DNA from: Tomitella cavernea
GTDB lineage: Bacteria; Actinomycetota; Actinomycetes; Mycobacteriales; Mycobacteriaceae
Reading direction: 5' to 3'
DNA length: 63,062 nt
NCBI RefSeq assembly: GCF_016599145.1
Contig: NZ_JAENKO010000024.1
Span: 1 to 63,062, forward strand
Within the stretch, counting starts at the first letter, position 1. Every line of letters begins with the position of its first letter. Positions 1 through 8,643 of this stretch are shown piece after piece. Below the pieces are notes generated by a model. The model was not told the DNA's origin and ran no database searches. It worked only from the letters and a program-made list of their open reading frames with translations. The position numbers and the translations under genes were made by a program.

Positions 1-363
1 CGCGAGCCCGCAGGTGCGCTCGCCGGCGGCCAGGGCGGGCACCAGCTCGTCCGCGGCCGGTCCGCCCGCGCGCGCGAGCACCAGGCCGGCGAGCGCCCCG
101 GTCAGAACCGGCCCGGGGGCCAGCGCCGCCGCGGCCGACTCGAGCATCGCGGCGAGATCGGCCACGGTACCGCCCGCGCCGTCGAGTTCCTCGGGCAGCG
201 CCACCGACAGCACCCCCAGGTCGGCCATGGCGGAATACTGCGCGCGCCACAGGCGCGGATCGCCCTCGGATCGCCGCACGGTCTCCAGCGGCGAGGCCGA
301 ACGCGCCCACGCGCCGATGGAGTCCTGTACCGCCTGTTGTTCCGCGGTGGTCGCGATGGTCAC
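1..363 (-). CDS. fadE34: Acyl-CoA dehydrogenase, N-terminal part (FadE34/ChsE3-like), cut by window edge
   Basis: The reverse strand reads from a GTG at 363, preceded by a strong AGGAGG, as MTIATTAEQQAVQDSIGAWA and stays open to the window edge (about 121 residues). The helical N-terminus with alternating small residues and a later ADLGVLSVALPEELDGAGG segment is typical of the acyl-CoA dehydrogenase N-terminal domain, which oxidises acyl-CoA with FAD. Its position, divergent from kstR across a KstR operator, matches fadE34 (chsE3) beside kstR in mycobacteria, where the product acts on steroid side-chain CoA esters. Family is well supported; the exact paralog is inferred mainly from context because the catalytic domain lies outside the window. 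Confidence 0.75.
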   Translation of the reverse strand, partial: MTIATTAEQQAVQDSIGAWARSASPLETVRRSEGDPRLWRAQYSAMADLGVLSVALPEELDGAGGTVADLAAMLESAAAALAPGPVLTGALAGLVLARAGGPAADELVPALAAGERTCGLA

Positions 364-722
364 GGTTCCTCCTGGCCGGTCATTCGTCGAGATCCGCCCC
401 ATTCTGGGTGCAACCCCTCCGGGAACGGCGCGGCAGGCTCGGTCAGCGGTCCTCGGCGGTCGGTGGATCACGCAACACCCGGCCGCCCCACGGATCGAGA
501 CAAATCCTCGCCCAACCTTAGAACGTGTTCTAATATGTGGTGCCAGTAGGGTCGAGATCGCCTCTCGACCTCCCGGAGAGTGGTACACCGGTTGACAACC
601 CGGCGCGCCGGACACCCGCGGCCTCGACGGCGCGGCTGCCGTACGCAGGCTCCCTGCGGCGCACCGGGTCGATACAAAGCGCCGACGTTCCACACGGCCA
701 CACGGATATTCGAGGTAGTCCC
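364..722. other. Divergent fadE34-kstR control region
   Basis: This 359-bp stretch has no supported gene; the open frames crossing it are shadows. It holds the KstR operator at 518-533 and must contain the promoters of both divergent genes. A GAGGT ribosome-binding site lies just before the kstR ATG. No other structure was recognised. Confidence 0.6.
518..533. promoter_or_regulatory. KstR operator
   Basis: TTAGAACGTGTTCTAA is a palindrome with two perfect 7-bp arms around a GT centre. It contains the published KstR core, AAC-N2-GTT flanked by T and A. It lies between fadE34 and kstR, so KstR probably represses both genes and is released by a steroid-derived CoA thioester, as known for the mycobacterial regulator. 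Confidence 0.88.
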
Positions 723-1448
723 ATGGCAAGCAGTTCCCGCACCACCGCCCGCGACGGAGTCATCCCGACCCTGCGCGACGACGACCTGAACTCCAACGCG
801 CAACGGGACCGGCGCCGCCGCATCCTCGATTCCACGCTGGCGCTCGCATCACGGGGCGGATACGACGCCGTGCAGATGCGCGCCGTGGCCGACCGGGCGG
901 ACGTCGCGGTGGGCACCCTGTACCGCTACTTCCCGTCCAAGGTGCACCTGCTGGTCTCGGCGCTGGCCCGCGAGTTCGAGCGCATAGACACGAAGACGGA
1001 CCGCCGCATGCCGGCCGACCTGTCCACCCAGGAGCGCCTGGAGTTGATGATCGGCCAGATCACCACAGTGATGCAGCGCGATCCGCTGCTGACCGAGGCC
1101 ATGACGCGCGCGTTCATGTTCGCCGATGCCTCGGCGTCGGCGGAGGTGGCGCGCGTCGGCGAACTTATCGACCGCATTTTCGCCCGCGCGCTCACCAACT
1201 CCGAGCACCCCACGGAGTATCAGCTCAACGTCTCCCGCGTGATCTCCGACGTGTGGATGTCGAACCTGGTCGCCTGGCTCACCCGGCGCGCCACGGCGGT
1301 GGACGTGGCCGACCGGCTCAAGCTCACCATCCGGCTGCTCATGGGCGACCGCGCCGATGCGGTGGACCCCGCTACCGGCGGCGCCCCCGTCATTGCGGAC
1401 GATGCCCCCGTCATTGCGGACGATGCCGGGGTGCAGGGCACCGCCTGA
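723..1448 (+). CDS. kstR: TetR-family repressor of cholesterol catabolism, KstR
   Basis: 241 residues from the ATG at 723; the frame is open further upstream, but this ATG has a GAGGT site and the size fits. The TetR helix-turn-helix is at about residues 35-80, with GGYDAVQMRAVADRADVAVG and TLYRYFPSKVHLLVSALARE essentially as in mycobacterial KstR. The ligand-binding domain carries the family block LLTEAMTRAFMFADASAS. KstR controls the cholesterol and sterol degradation regulon and is de-repressed by 3-oxo-cholestenoyl-CoA type ligands (family knowledge). The C-terminus has an odd in-frame duplication of a 7-residue unit (DNA repeat 1383-1424). Identification is firm because sequence, neighbour and operator agree. 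Confidence 0.93.
   Translation: MASSSRTTARDGVIPTLRDDDLNSNAQRDRRRRILDSTLALASRGGYDAVQMRAVADRADVAVGTLYRYFPSKVHLLVSALAREFERIDTKTDRRMPADLSTQERLELMIGQITTVMQRDPLLTEAMTRAFMFADASASAEVARVGELIDRIFARALTNSEHPTEYQLNVSRVISDVWMSNLVAWLTRRATAVDVADRLKLTIRLLMGDRADAVDPATGGAPVIADDAPVIADDAGVQGTA
1383..1424. repeat. 21-bp tandem duplication in the kstR tail
   Basis: Two identical adjacent 21-bp copies (1383-1403 and 1404-1424) encode a repeated PVIADDA-type heptapeptide near the KstR C-terminus. The length is a multiple of three, so the frame is kept. Confidence 0.9.
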
Positions 1449-1627
1449 TCCGCACCCGTATGGTCCGCAGGCGGTGATCTGGCACGCTCCGCGTCCGCGG
1501 CACCGACGACCGCGCACGCGGTGGCACTAGACTTCGGCTGCACGGACCGCACGCGTCCGTCCACCGGAGGGCCGATCCCGGCGGGCGCACGCGGTCATCC
1601 CGCTCCCGAAAGCCCAGGACCGCCGCT

Positions 1628-4177
1628 GTGTCATCCCTGCCCGACGATCTCCGACGCACGCTGACCTCGCTGGCGCGCGCGCCCAGGCTGCTCGTCGCGT
1701 CCGACTACGACGGCACGATCGCGCCCATCGTCAACAACCCCGTCGACGCGCATCCGCGTCCGGAGTCGGTGACCGCTCTGCGCAATCTCGCCGCACTCCC
1801 CGGCACCGTCGCGGCGGTGATCTCGGGCCGCGCGCTACGTGATCTGGCCACGCTGTCGCGGCTGCCGTCCGAGGTGCACCTGGTGGGCAGCCACGGCTCC
1901 GAGTTCGATATCGGCTTCATCGAGGAGATCGACGCGTCGGCGCGCGCCCTGCTGGGCCGCGTCGTGGACGCACTCCAGGAGATCGCCGACGAGACCCCCG
2001 GCGCCACCGTGGAGACCAAACCGGCCAGCGCCGCGTTGCACGTGCGCAACGTGGCCGACGCCGCGGCCGCGGACACCGCCGTGCATTCCGCGCGCACCGG
2101 GCCGGCCGAGTGGTCCGGCGTGCAGAGCACCGAGGGCAAGGCCGTGATCGAGCTGTCGGTGGTGACCACCGACAAGGGCGATGCTCTCGACATCCTGCGC
2201 CACCGGGAGGGCGCGTCGGCCACCGTGTTTTTCGGCGACGACGTCACGGACGAGAGGGCGTTCCGCCGCCTGCACGGCCCCGACGCGGGCATCAAGGTGG
2301 GACCCGGCCCCACCGGCGCGCACTTCCGCGTCGACGACACCGAGGACGTGGCCCGGGTGCTGGCGTTCCTCCTCGAACAGCGTCGCGCGTGGCTGCTGGG
2401 GGCGCACGCCACGCCCATCGAGCGCCACACCATGCTGGCCTCGCCGGACGCGAAGGCGCTCGTCACCCCCGCCGGGTCGATCAACTGGCTCTGCCATCCG
2501 GACCCCGACTCCGCCGGGCTGTTCTCGGCGCTGCTGGGCAGCGACTCCGCCGGCCACTTCACCGTGGTCCCCGAGCACGGCGGTCTGCCGCTGAGCCAGG
2601 AGTACGTCGACGGCACGATGACCGTGGAGACCCGGTGGGCCTCCCTCCTGGTGACCGACTACCTGCCGCACGACGTCCCGCGCGGCCGGGTCAATCTCAC
2701 GCGCGTGATCAGTGGGACGGCCGTATGCCGCGTGGTCTTCGCACCGCGCCCGGAGTTCGGTCAGGTGCGGGTCCAGATCGAGGCGGCCGGCGAGGGCCTG
2801 CACGTCCAGGGCACCAACGATCCGATCGTGCTGCGCTCGCCGGGCGTCCGGTGGCGCATCGTCGGCGACGGTCTCCAGCAGTCCGCGGAGGCCGTCGTGG
2901 ACCCTTCCGACGCGCCGGTGGTGCTCGAGCTGCGTTGCGGCACCGACGACCTGTCCGCCGCGCCGCGCCCCGAGGCCGAAGTCCGGGCCGAGGCGGAGGA
3001 CTACTGGCGCACGTGGGCGCAGTCTCTCACGCTGCCGCCGCTCAAGCCGTCGCTGATGAAGCGCAGCGCGCTCACGCTGCGCGGCCTCGTGCACGCGGAC
3101 ACCGGGTCGATCATGGCCGCGGCCACCACCTCACTGCCCGAGGAGATCGGCGGGGTCCGCAATTGGGACTACCGCTACTGCTGGCTGCGCGACGCCTCGA
3201 TGACGGCGTCCGCGCTGATCTCGGTCGGATCGCTCGGCGAGGCCGCCGCGCTGCTCGACTGGCTGCACGGCGTCCTGGACACCCTCTCCGGTCCGGAGCG
3301 CCTCAACCCCCTCTACACCCTCGACGGGGCCGGCCTTCCACCCGAGGCGGTGCTCGACACCCTGCCGGGGTACGCGGGTTCCCGGCCGGTGCGCGTCGGC
3401 AACGCCGCCAACCAGCAGGTGCAGCTCGACGTGTTCGGCCCCATTACCGAGCTCGTCGCCGACCTGGCCCGCGCCCGGCGCACCGCCGGCGCCGATGCCG
3501 GTGCGGCGCTGAACGACCGCGACTGGTCGCTGGTGCGGGCGATGACCTCGGCCGTCGCGCAACGTTGGACCGAGCCGGACAACGGCATCTGGGAGATCCG
3601 CGGGGCCCCGCGGCACCACGTGTACTCCAAGGTCATGTGCTGGGTGACGATCGACCGTGCGCTGGCGCTCGCCGCGGACTTCGAACGCGAGGCCGAAGCC
3701 GACTGGGAGTCGCTCCGCGCCAAAATCGCCGACGACGTGATCGAGAACGGCTGGAGCGCGCAGGCACATTCGTACACCGCCGCCTACGACGGGGTCGACC
3801 TGGACGCCGCGTCGCTGTTCATCGGGCTCTCGGGCCTCCTGGACCCGGCCGACCCGCGCTTCGCCGCCACCGTCTCGGCCACCGAGGCCGTGCTGCGCAG
3901 CGGGTCGACGGTGTACCGGTACCGCTCGGACGACGGGCTTCCCGGCACCGAGGGCGGCTTCCACCTGTGCGCGGCATGGCTGGTGGAGGCGTATCTGCTG
4001 GTGGGCCAGCGCAGCCAGGCGGAGGCGTTGTTCAACCAGCTCGCCGCCGCCGCGGGCCCCACCGGCCTGCTGCCTGAGGAGCACGACCCGGTGGCCGAGC
4101 GTGCGCTGGGCAACCACCCGCAGGCGTACAGCCACATCGGACTCCTCCGCTGCGCGCAACTGCTGTCCGCGCAGTAA
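1628..4177 (+). CDS. Fused trehalose-6-phosphate phosphatase and GH15 trehalase-like hydrolase
   Basis: 849 residues from GTG 1628. Residues about 15-245 are an OtsB-type HAD phosphatase: the nucleophile motif is D26-Y-D28-G-T30 and the Mg-binding loop is FFGDDVTDERAF. Residues about 265-849 are a glycoside hydrolase family 15 module with the signature GVRNWDYRYCWLRDAS. Likely acid/base glutamates are in NGIWEIRG and in LLPEEHDP near the end, followed by LGNHPQAYSH. The phosphatase makes trehalose from trehalose-6-phosphate. GH15 members in actinobacteria include trehalases, so the second half may split trehalose into glucose, but substrate is inferred. No signal peptide is seen, so the protein is cytosolic. 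It stands alone between kstR and the zinc operon. Confidence 0.85.
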   Translation: MSSLPDDLRRTLTSLARAPRLLVASDYDGTIAPIVNNPVDAHPRPESVTALRNLAALPGTVAAVISGRALRDLATLSRLPSEVHLVGSHGSEFDIGFIEEIDASARALLGRVVDALQEIADETPGATVETKPASAALHVRNVADAAAADTAVHSARTGPAEWSGVQSTEGKAVIELSVVTTDKGDALDILRHREGASATVFFGDDVTDERAFRRLHGPDAGIKVGPGPTGAHFRVDDTEDVARVLAFLLEQRRAWLLGAHATPIERHTMLASPDAKALVTPAGSINWLCHPDPDSAGLFSALLGSDSAGHFTVVPEHGGLPLSQEYVDGTMTVETRWASLLVTDYLPHDVPRGRVNLTRVISGTAVCRVVFAPRPEFGQVRVQIEAAGEGLHVQGTNDPIVLRSPGVRWRIVGDGLQQSAEAVVDPSDAPVVLELRCGTDDLSAAPRPEAEVRAEAEDYWRTWAQSLTLPPLKPSLMKRSALTLRGLVHADTGSIMAAATTSLPEEIGGVRNWDYRYCWLRDASMTASALISVGSLGEAAALLDWLHGVLDTLSGPERLNPLYTLDGAGLPPEAVLDTLPGYAGSRPVRVGNAANQQVQLDVFGPITELVADLARARRTAGADAGAALNDRDWSLVRAMTSAVAQRWTEPDNGIWEIRGAPRHHVYSKVMCWVTIDRALALAADFEREAEADWESLRAKIADDVIENGWSAQAHSYTAAYDGVDLDAASLFIGLSGLLDPADPRFAATVSATEAVLRSGSTVYRYRSDDGLPGTEGGFHLCAAWLVEAYLLVGQRSQAEALFNQLAAAAGPTGLLPEEHDPVAERALGNHPQAYSHIGLLRCAQLLSAQ

Positions 4178-4225
4178 TCCTCGCCTCACCGCCGCATGCC
4201 CGGGCGCATCCCTGCGTTACTCTGT

Positions 4226-4243
4226 AATGACAATCGTTTTCAT
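4226..4243. promoter_or_regulatory. Zur (FurB)-type operator
   Basis: ATGACAATCGTTTTCAT is an imperfect inverted repeat (6 of 8 arm pairs match) with the AT-rich ATGA-AA...TT-TCAT layout of actinobacterial Zur boxes. It lies about 95 bp before the start of the zinc-binding lipoprotein gene, the expected place for a zinc-responsive repressor to act. Confidence 0.75.
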
Positions 4244-4337
4244 CAAGCGATCCGTACGGGAGAGTTGCCGCGCGCTCCCACCAGGAGCAGGCCGCGCCGG
4301 GGACAGCCCCCGCAGGCAGGGAAGGGAGGCCGTGCGC

Positions 4338-5279
4338 ATGCAGCTGCACCGCCGCGCCTCCGGCGCACGCGTCCGCGGGCTGCGCCTGGCCGCGGCGGCG
4401 CTCGTCGCGCTCGCGGCGGCAGGATGCGCATCCTCCACGGCCTCTCCCGCCGCCGACGGCCGCACCTCCGTCGTGGCCTCCACCGCGGTGTGGGCGGGGA
4501 TCGCCGAACAGATCGGCGGTTCCTCGGTGGACGTGCAGACGATCGTGCCGCAGGGCCAGGACCCGCACGAGTTCCAGGTCACCCCCGCCGATGCGCTGAC
4601 GGTGGACCGCGCCGACGTGCTGCTGGCCAACGGCGGCGGGTACGACGCGTTCTTCACCTCGCTCATCCGCGGCGTCTCCGCCTCCGCTCCCGTGATCGAC
4701 GCCGCAGCGCTGCACGCCGACCAGCCGGAAACCGACGATCATGATCACACGCACGGGGCGATCAACGAGCACCTGTGGTTCGACCTCGACACCGTCGAAG
4801 CGGTCGCCGACGACCTCGCCGGGCAGCTGGCGACGATCGCCCCCGCCGAGGCCGACGCGTTCCACGCCCGCGCGGACTCGCTGCACGCGGAGCTGCGCTC
4901 GCTCCAGAACAGGTCCGCCGCCATCGCCGCGGGCCGCCCCCGGCCCGTCGTCGCCACCGAGCCGGTGGCCCACTACCTGCTGACCGGCGCCGGGATCGAG
5001 GACCTGACCCCGCCCGAGTTCGGCGAGGCGATCGAACACGGCTCCGACCCGGCGCCCGCGGTGATCGCGCAGCTCACGTCGCTGCTGTCCGGCGGCGAGG
5101 TGTCCGCGCTGGTCTACAACACGCAGACCGAAAGCCCCACCACCGAGGCGATGCTCCGCGCCGCCGGCCGCGCCGGCCTTCCCGTCGTCGAGGTCGCGGA
5201 GTCCCCGCCCGACGGGGTGCCCTACACCGCATGGGTGGATACGATCCTCACCGCACTGGGAAAGGCGACGGCCCGATGA
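4338..5279 (+). CDS. znuA: Zinc ABC transporter, solute-binding lipoprotein
   Basis: 313 residues from ATG 4338, chosen because GGGAGG sits 8 nt upstream; an in-frame GTG at 4332 is too close to that site. The N-terminus is a lipoprotein signal peptide (basic start, Ala/Leu core, LAAAGC with lipidated Cys30). The mature part is a cluster A-I metal-binding protein, with a His/Asp-rich loop DDHDHTHGAINEHLWFD that would collect and bind zinc. It is the first gene of a three-gene operon behind a Zur-like box, and its stop codon overlaps the next start (ATGA). Manganese is a possible alternative substrate, but the His-rich loop and Zur box favour zinc. Confidence 0.88.
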   Translation: MQLHRRASGARVRGLRLAAAALVALAAAGCASSTASPAADGRTSVVASTAVWAGIAEQIGGSSVDVQTIVPQGQDPHEFQVTPADALTVDRADVLLANGGGYDAFFTSLIRGVSASAPVIDAAALHADQPETDDHDHTHGAINEHLWFDLDTVEAVADDLAGQLATIAPAEADAFHARADSLHAELRSLQNRSAAIAAGRPRPVVATEPVAHYLLTGAGIEDLTPPEFGEAIEHGSDPAPAVIAQLTSLLSGGEVSALVYNTQTESPTTEAMLRAAGRAGLPVVEVAESPPDGVPYTAWVDTILTALGKATAR

Positions 5280-6175
5280 CCGCACTCCCCGCGACCGACG
5301 GCCGGACCGCGCCGCAGCCCGCGCCCGCCCTTGCACTGCGTGGCGCCGCGCTGGGGTTCGGCGACCGCACGCTGTGGTCCGGGCTGGACCTCACGGTGCG
5401 GCCCGGCGAGTTCATCGCCGTGCTCGGGCCCAACGGGTCCGGCAAGTCCAGCCTGCTCAAGGTGCTGCTGGGGCTGCAGCCGCTCAGCCACGGCGAGGCA
5501 GAGGTCGCGGGCCGGGCCGTACGCACCGGAAACGACCGGGTCGGCTACATCCCCCAGCAGAAGTTGATCGATCCCGACACCACCGTGCGCGGGCGGGACA
5601 TGGTGGGCTTCGGACTCGATGGTCATAGGTTCGGCGTCGGGCTGCGCGGCAGGCGCAGGCGCCGGGAGCGGGTCTACGCCGCGCTCGCCGAGGTCGGCGC
5701 GGGCGCGTACGCAGACCGGCCGATGGGCGTGCTCTCCGGCGGTGAGCAGCAGCGCCTCCGCGTGGCGCAGGCGCTGTGCGGCGACCCGGCGGTCCTGCTG
5801 TGCGACGAGCCGCTACTCAGCCTGGACCTCGCCAACCAGCAGACCGTGGCACGGCTCATCGACCGTCGGCGCCACGACGCCGGCACCGCAGTCCTGTTCG
5901 TCACACACGAGGTCAACCCGATCCTGCCGATGGTCGACCGCGTCCTGTACATCGTCGACGGGCGGTTCGCCGTCGGCACGCCCGACGAGGTGCTCACCTC
6001 CGAGGCCCTCACCGACCTGTACCGCACTCCTGTCGATGTGCTGCGGGTGCACGGCCGGGTGGTCGTCGTCGGCGCCGCCGGCGCACCTCTGGACCCGCAC
6101 TGCCAAGCCTCACCGCTGGCGCCGGACGGGTCCGCCGGCCGGACCGTCACGGGCGGAACGGCGGTCCCCCGATGA
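5276..6175 (+). CDS. znuC: Zinc ABC transporter, ATP-binding protein
   Basis: 299 residues starting at the ATG that overlaps the znuA stop. All ABC ATPase motifs are present: Walker A GPNGSGKSS near residue 50, signature LSGGEQQRL, Walker B VLLCDEP followed by LLSLDLANQQ, and the switch histidine in FVTHE. It powers uptake through the ZnuB-like permease encoded next; the stop of this gene overlaps that start by ATGA. The last 60 residues after the ATPase core are proline/alanine rich and variable. Confidence 0.9.
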   Translation: MTALPATDGRTAPQPAPALALRGAALGFGDRTLWSGLDLTVRPGEFIAVLGPNGSGKSSLLKVLLGLQPLSHGEAEVAGRAVRTGNDRVGYIPQQKLIDPDTTVRGRDMVGFGLDGHRFGVGLRGRRRRRERVYAALAEVGAGAYADRPMGVLSGGEQQRLRVAQALCGDPAVLLCDEPLLSLDLANQQTVARLIDRRRHDAGTAVLFVTHEVNPILPMVDRVLYIVDGRFAVGTPDEVLTSEALTDLYRTPVDVLRVHGRVVVVGAAGAPLDPHCQASPLAPDGSAGRTVTGGTAVPR

Positions 6176-7092
6176 ACGACAAGCTGACGCAGCTGATCGA
6201 CAACCTCTTCGCATTCCAGACCACCGGCGCCTTGCTGCAGATGGACTTCGTGCGCAATGCACTCATCGCCGCTGCCGTCATCGGGCTCGTCTCCGGCATG
6301 ATCGGACCGCTGATCGTCACCCGGCAGATGTCGTTCGCCGTGCACGGCACCTCCGAGCTGTCCATGGCCGGCGCCGCGTTCGGTCTGCTGTTCGGCATCG
6401 ACGTGGGCGTGGGCGGCCTGGTGGGCGCGGTGGTCGCGGCGGTGGCTTTCGGCCTGCTCGGCACCCGCATCCGCGAACGAGACTCGGTGATCGGCGCGAT
6501 CCTGGCGTTCGGCCTGGGGCTGTCGGTGCTGTTCATCTGGCTCAACCCGGACCGCACGTCCAACAAGTTCTCCCTGCTGGTCGGCCAGGTGGTGAGCGTC
6601 GACACCGCGGGGATCTCGCTGCTCGTGTGGTCCGCCGTCGTGGTGCTGGCGGTGCTCGCCATCGTCTACCGGCCGCTGTGGTTCGCCAGCGTCGACCCCG
6701 ACGTGGCCGCTGCCCGCGGGGTGCCCATGCGGATGCTGTCGATGGTGTTCGCGGTACTCATCGGCATCACCGCGGCCATGGGCGTGCAGATCGTGGGCGC
6801 GCTGCTGGTGCTGTCGCTGCTGATCACGCCCGCCGCGGCCGCCGCCCGCATCACCTCCAGCCCGCTGAGGGCCACGGTGCTGTCGGTGGTGTTCGCGGAG
6901 GTCTCCGTGATGGGCGGCATCATCGCGTCGCTGGCGCCGGGGGTGCCCGTGTCCGTGTTCGTCACGACGATCTCGTTCGCGATCTACGTGGTCTGCCGGG
7001 CCGTGGCCGCCGTGCGCGGCCGCCGCGCCCGCATGCACCGGCGGCCCGTGGACGTGACGCCCCGGGCGGAGTCGGCACCGGTGCAGGTGTAG
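6172..7092 (+). CDS. znuB: Zinc ABC transporter, permease
   Basis: 306 residues, highly hydrophobic, with eight or more membrane segments. It belongs to the ABC-3 family, as shown by early MIGPLIVTRQMSFAVHGTSE and the later ALLVLSLLITPAAAA segment. It forms the membrane channel for the ZnuA/ZnuC homologs encoded just upstream and overlaps znuC by 4 bp. The cytoplasmic tail is Arg-rich. The operon probably ends here, since a short gap and a separate start lead into pxpA. Confidence 0.9.
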   Translation: MNDKLTQLIDNLFAFQTTGALLQMDFVRNALIAAAVIGLVSGMIGPLIVTRQMSFAVHGTSELSMAGAAFGLLFGIDVGVGGLVGAVVAAVAFGLLGTRIRERDSVIGAILAFGLGLSVLFIWLNPDRTSNKFSLLVGQVVSVDTAGISLLVWSAVVVLAVLAIVYRPLWFASVDPDVAAARGVPMRMLSMVFAVLIGITAAMGVQIVGALLVLSLLITPAAAAARITSSPLRATVLSVVFAEVSVMGGIIASLAPGVPVSVFVTTISFAIYVVCRAVAAVRGRRARMHRRPVDVTPRAESAPVQV

Positions 7093-7121
7093 TCCGGCCC
7101 GCGCCGTGACACCATGGTGGT

Positions 7122-7880
7122 GTGACGGCCATCGACCTCAACAGCGACCTCGGCGAGGGTTTCGGCACCTGGCCGCTGGGCGACGACGCCGCGATGCTCG
7201 CGCTCGTCACCTCCGCCAACATCGCCTGCGGTTTCCACGCCGGCGACCCCGCCACGCTCCTCGACACCACGGCCGGGGCCGTCGAACGCGGCGTGCGGGT
7301 GGGCGCCCAGGTGGGCTATCGGGACCTGGCCGGGTTCGGCCGCAGATTCATCGATATGACGCCGCGGGACCTCACCGCGGACGTCATCTACCAGATCGGC
7401 GCGCTCGACGGCCTGGCCCGGGCCCGCGGGGGCCGCGTGCGCTACGTGAAGCCGCACGGGGCGCTCTACAACACCATCGTGCATCACGAGGGACAGGCGG
7501 ACGCCGTCGTCGACGCGGTCCGCGCCTACGACCCCGCGCTCCCCGTCCTGGGACTTCCGGGGTCGGTGTTCCTCGACGCGGCGGACCGGGCGGGCCTGCG
7601 CACCGTCGCCGAGGCGTTCGCCGACCGCGGCTACACCCCCACCGGCACGCTGGTGCCGCGCGGCGAGCCCGGCGCGCAGCTCACCGATCCCGACGCCATC
7701 GCCGCGCGGGTGGTGGCCATGGTCGAGGACGGCGTGATCCCGGCAGTCGACGGCACCCGGCTCCCGGTCCGCGCCGAGACGGTGTGCGTGCACGGGGACA
7801 CACCCGGCGCCGTCGCCATGGCCAGGACGGTGCGCGCAGCACTCGACGGCGCCGGAATCCACCTGCGCCCGTTCACGTGA
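7122..7880 (+). CDS. pxpA: 5-oxoprolinase subunit A (LamB/YcsF family)
   Basis: 252 residues from GTG 7122, the normal family length. The N-terminus [12 protein letters not shown] and the block [13 protein letters not shown] are diagnostic of the LamB/YcsF (PxpA) family, as are VKPHGALYN and the C-terminal [13 protein letters not shown]. With PxpB and PxpC it hydrolyses 5-oxoproline to glutamate using ATP, a damage-repair and recycling function in the cytosol. The three genes are consecutive and co-directional, with a 13-bp gap to pxpB. Confidence 0.93.
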   Translation: MTAIDLNSDLGEGFGTWPLGDDAAMLALVTSANIACGFHAGDPATLLDTTAGAVERGVRVGAQVGYRDLAGFGRRFIDMTPRDLTADVIYQIGALDGLARARGGRVRYVKPHGALYNTIVHHEGQADAVVDAVRAYDPALPVLGLPGSVFLDAADRAGLRTVAEAFADRGYTPTGTLVPRGEPGAQLTDPDAIAARVVAMVEDGVIPAVDGTRLPVRAETVCVHGDTPGAVAMARTVRAALDGAGIHLRPFT

Positions 7881-7893
7881 GGACGCGCCGCGG

Positions 7894-8643
7894 ATGCCCC
7901 CGAACGGCGGACGGGCGATGAACGGCGGGCGCTGGAAGGCCGGGCGCACTCCCGACGACGATCGGGTGCGCATCATGGCCGCCGGCGATGCGGCCGTGCT
8001 CGTCGAGTTCCCGGGGGTCGGCGGGCCGGTGTCGCCGGCCGTACTCCCGTTCACCGCTGCCGCTGCCCGCGGGCGCCTGGCCGGCATTGTCGACGTGATC
8101 CCGGCCGCCCGGACCGCGGCCGTCACGTTCTCCCCTGCGATGATAGCCGCCCACGTCGTCCACGAGTGGTGCGCGGATCTCGCCGCCCGCGCCGTCGCGG
8201 AGTCTGAGTGCGCGGATCCTGTGGGCGCCGGAGGTTCCGCGGAACCGCCCGGCGACGCTCTGGTGATCCCGGTCGTCTACGACGGCCCCGACCTCGACGC
8301 GGTTGCCGCCGCCACCGGACTCGCCCGCGACGAGGTGGTCGGCGCGCACACCGGAACCGAGTGGACGGTCGCCTTCACCGGGTTCGCGCCCGGCTTCGGC
8401 TACCTCGTCGGCGGGGATCCGCGGCTCGAGGTGCCGCGCAGGCCCACCCCGCGCACGCGTGTGCCCGCCGGGAGCGTGGGTCTCGCCGGGCAGTTCAGCG
8501 GCGTCTACCCGCGGCCGTCCCCGGGCGGATGGCAGCTCATCGGCACCACGGCGGCGGAGCTGTGGCAGCCGCTCCGCGACCCGCCCGCGCTGCTCGCGCC
8601 GGGAACCCGCGTGCGCTTCGCACGCGCGGGGGCGGAGGTATGA
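7894..8643 (+). CDS. pxpB: 5-oxoprolinase subunit B (KipI/AHS1 domain)
   Basis: 249 residues from ATG 7894 (GAGGA 9 nt upstream); an ATG at 7918 is an alternative and would remove 8 residues. The C-terminal half carries the AHS1 signature FTGFAPGFGYL, then RTRVPAGSVGLAGQFSGVYP and PGGWQLIGTT, which bind nucleotide or carboxylate in this family. It pairs with PxpC, encoded next with a 4-bp ATGA overlap. Older annotations call this family allophanate hydrolase subunit 1, but the adjacent pxpA makes 5-oxoprolinase much more likely. Confidence 0.92.
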   Translation: MPPNGGRAMNGGRWKAGRTPDDDRVRIMAAGDAAVLVEFPGVGGPVSPAVLPFTAAAARGRLAGIVDVIPAARTAAVTFSPAMIAAHVVHEWCADLAARAVAESECADPVGAGGSAEPPGDALVIPVVYDGPDLDAVAAATGLARDEVVGAHTGTEWTVAFTGFAPGFGYLVGGDPRLEVPRRPTPRTRVPAGSVGLAGQFSGVYPRPSPGGWQLIGTTAAELWQPLRDPPALLAPGTRVRFARAGAEV

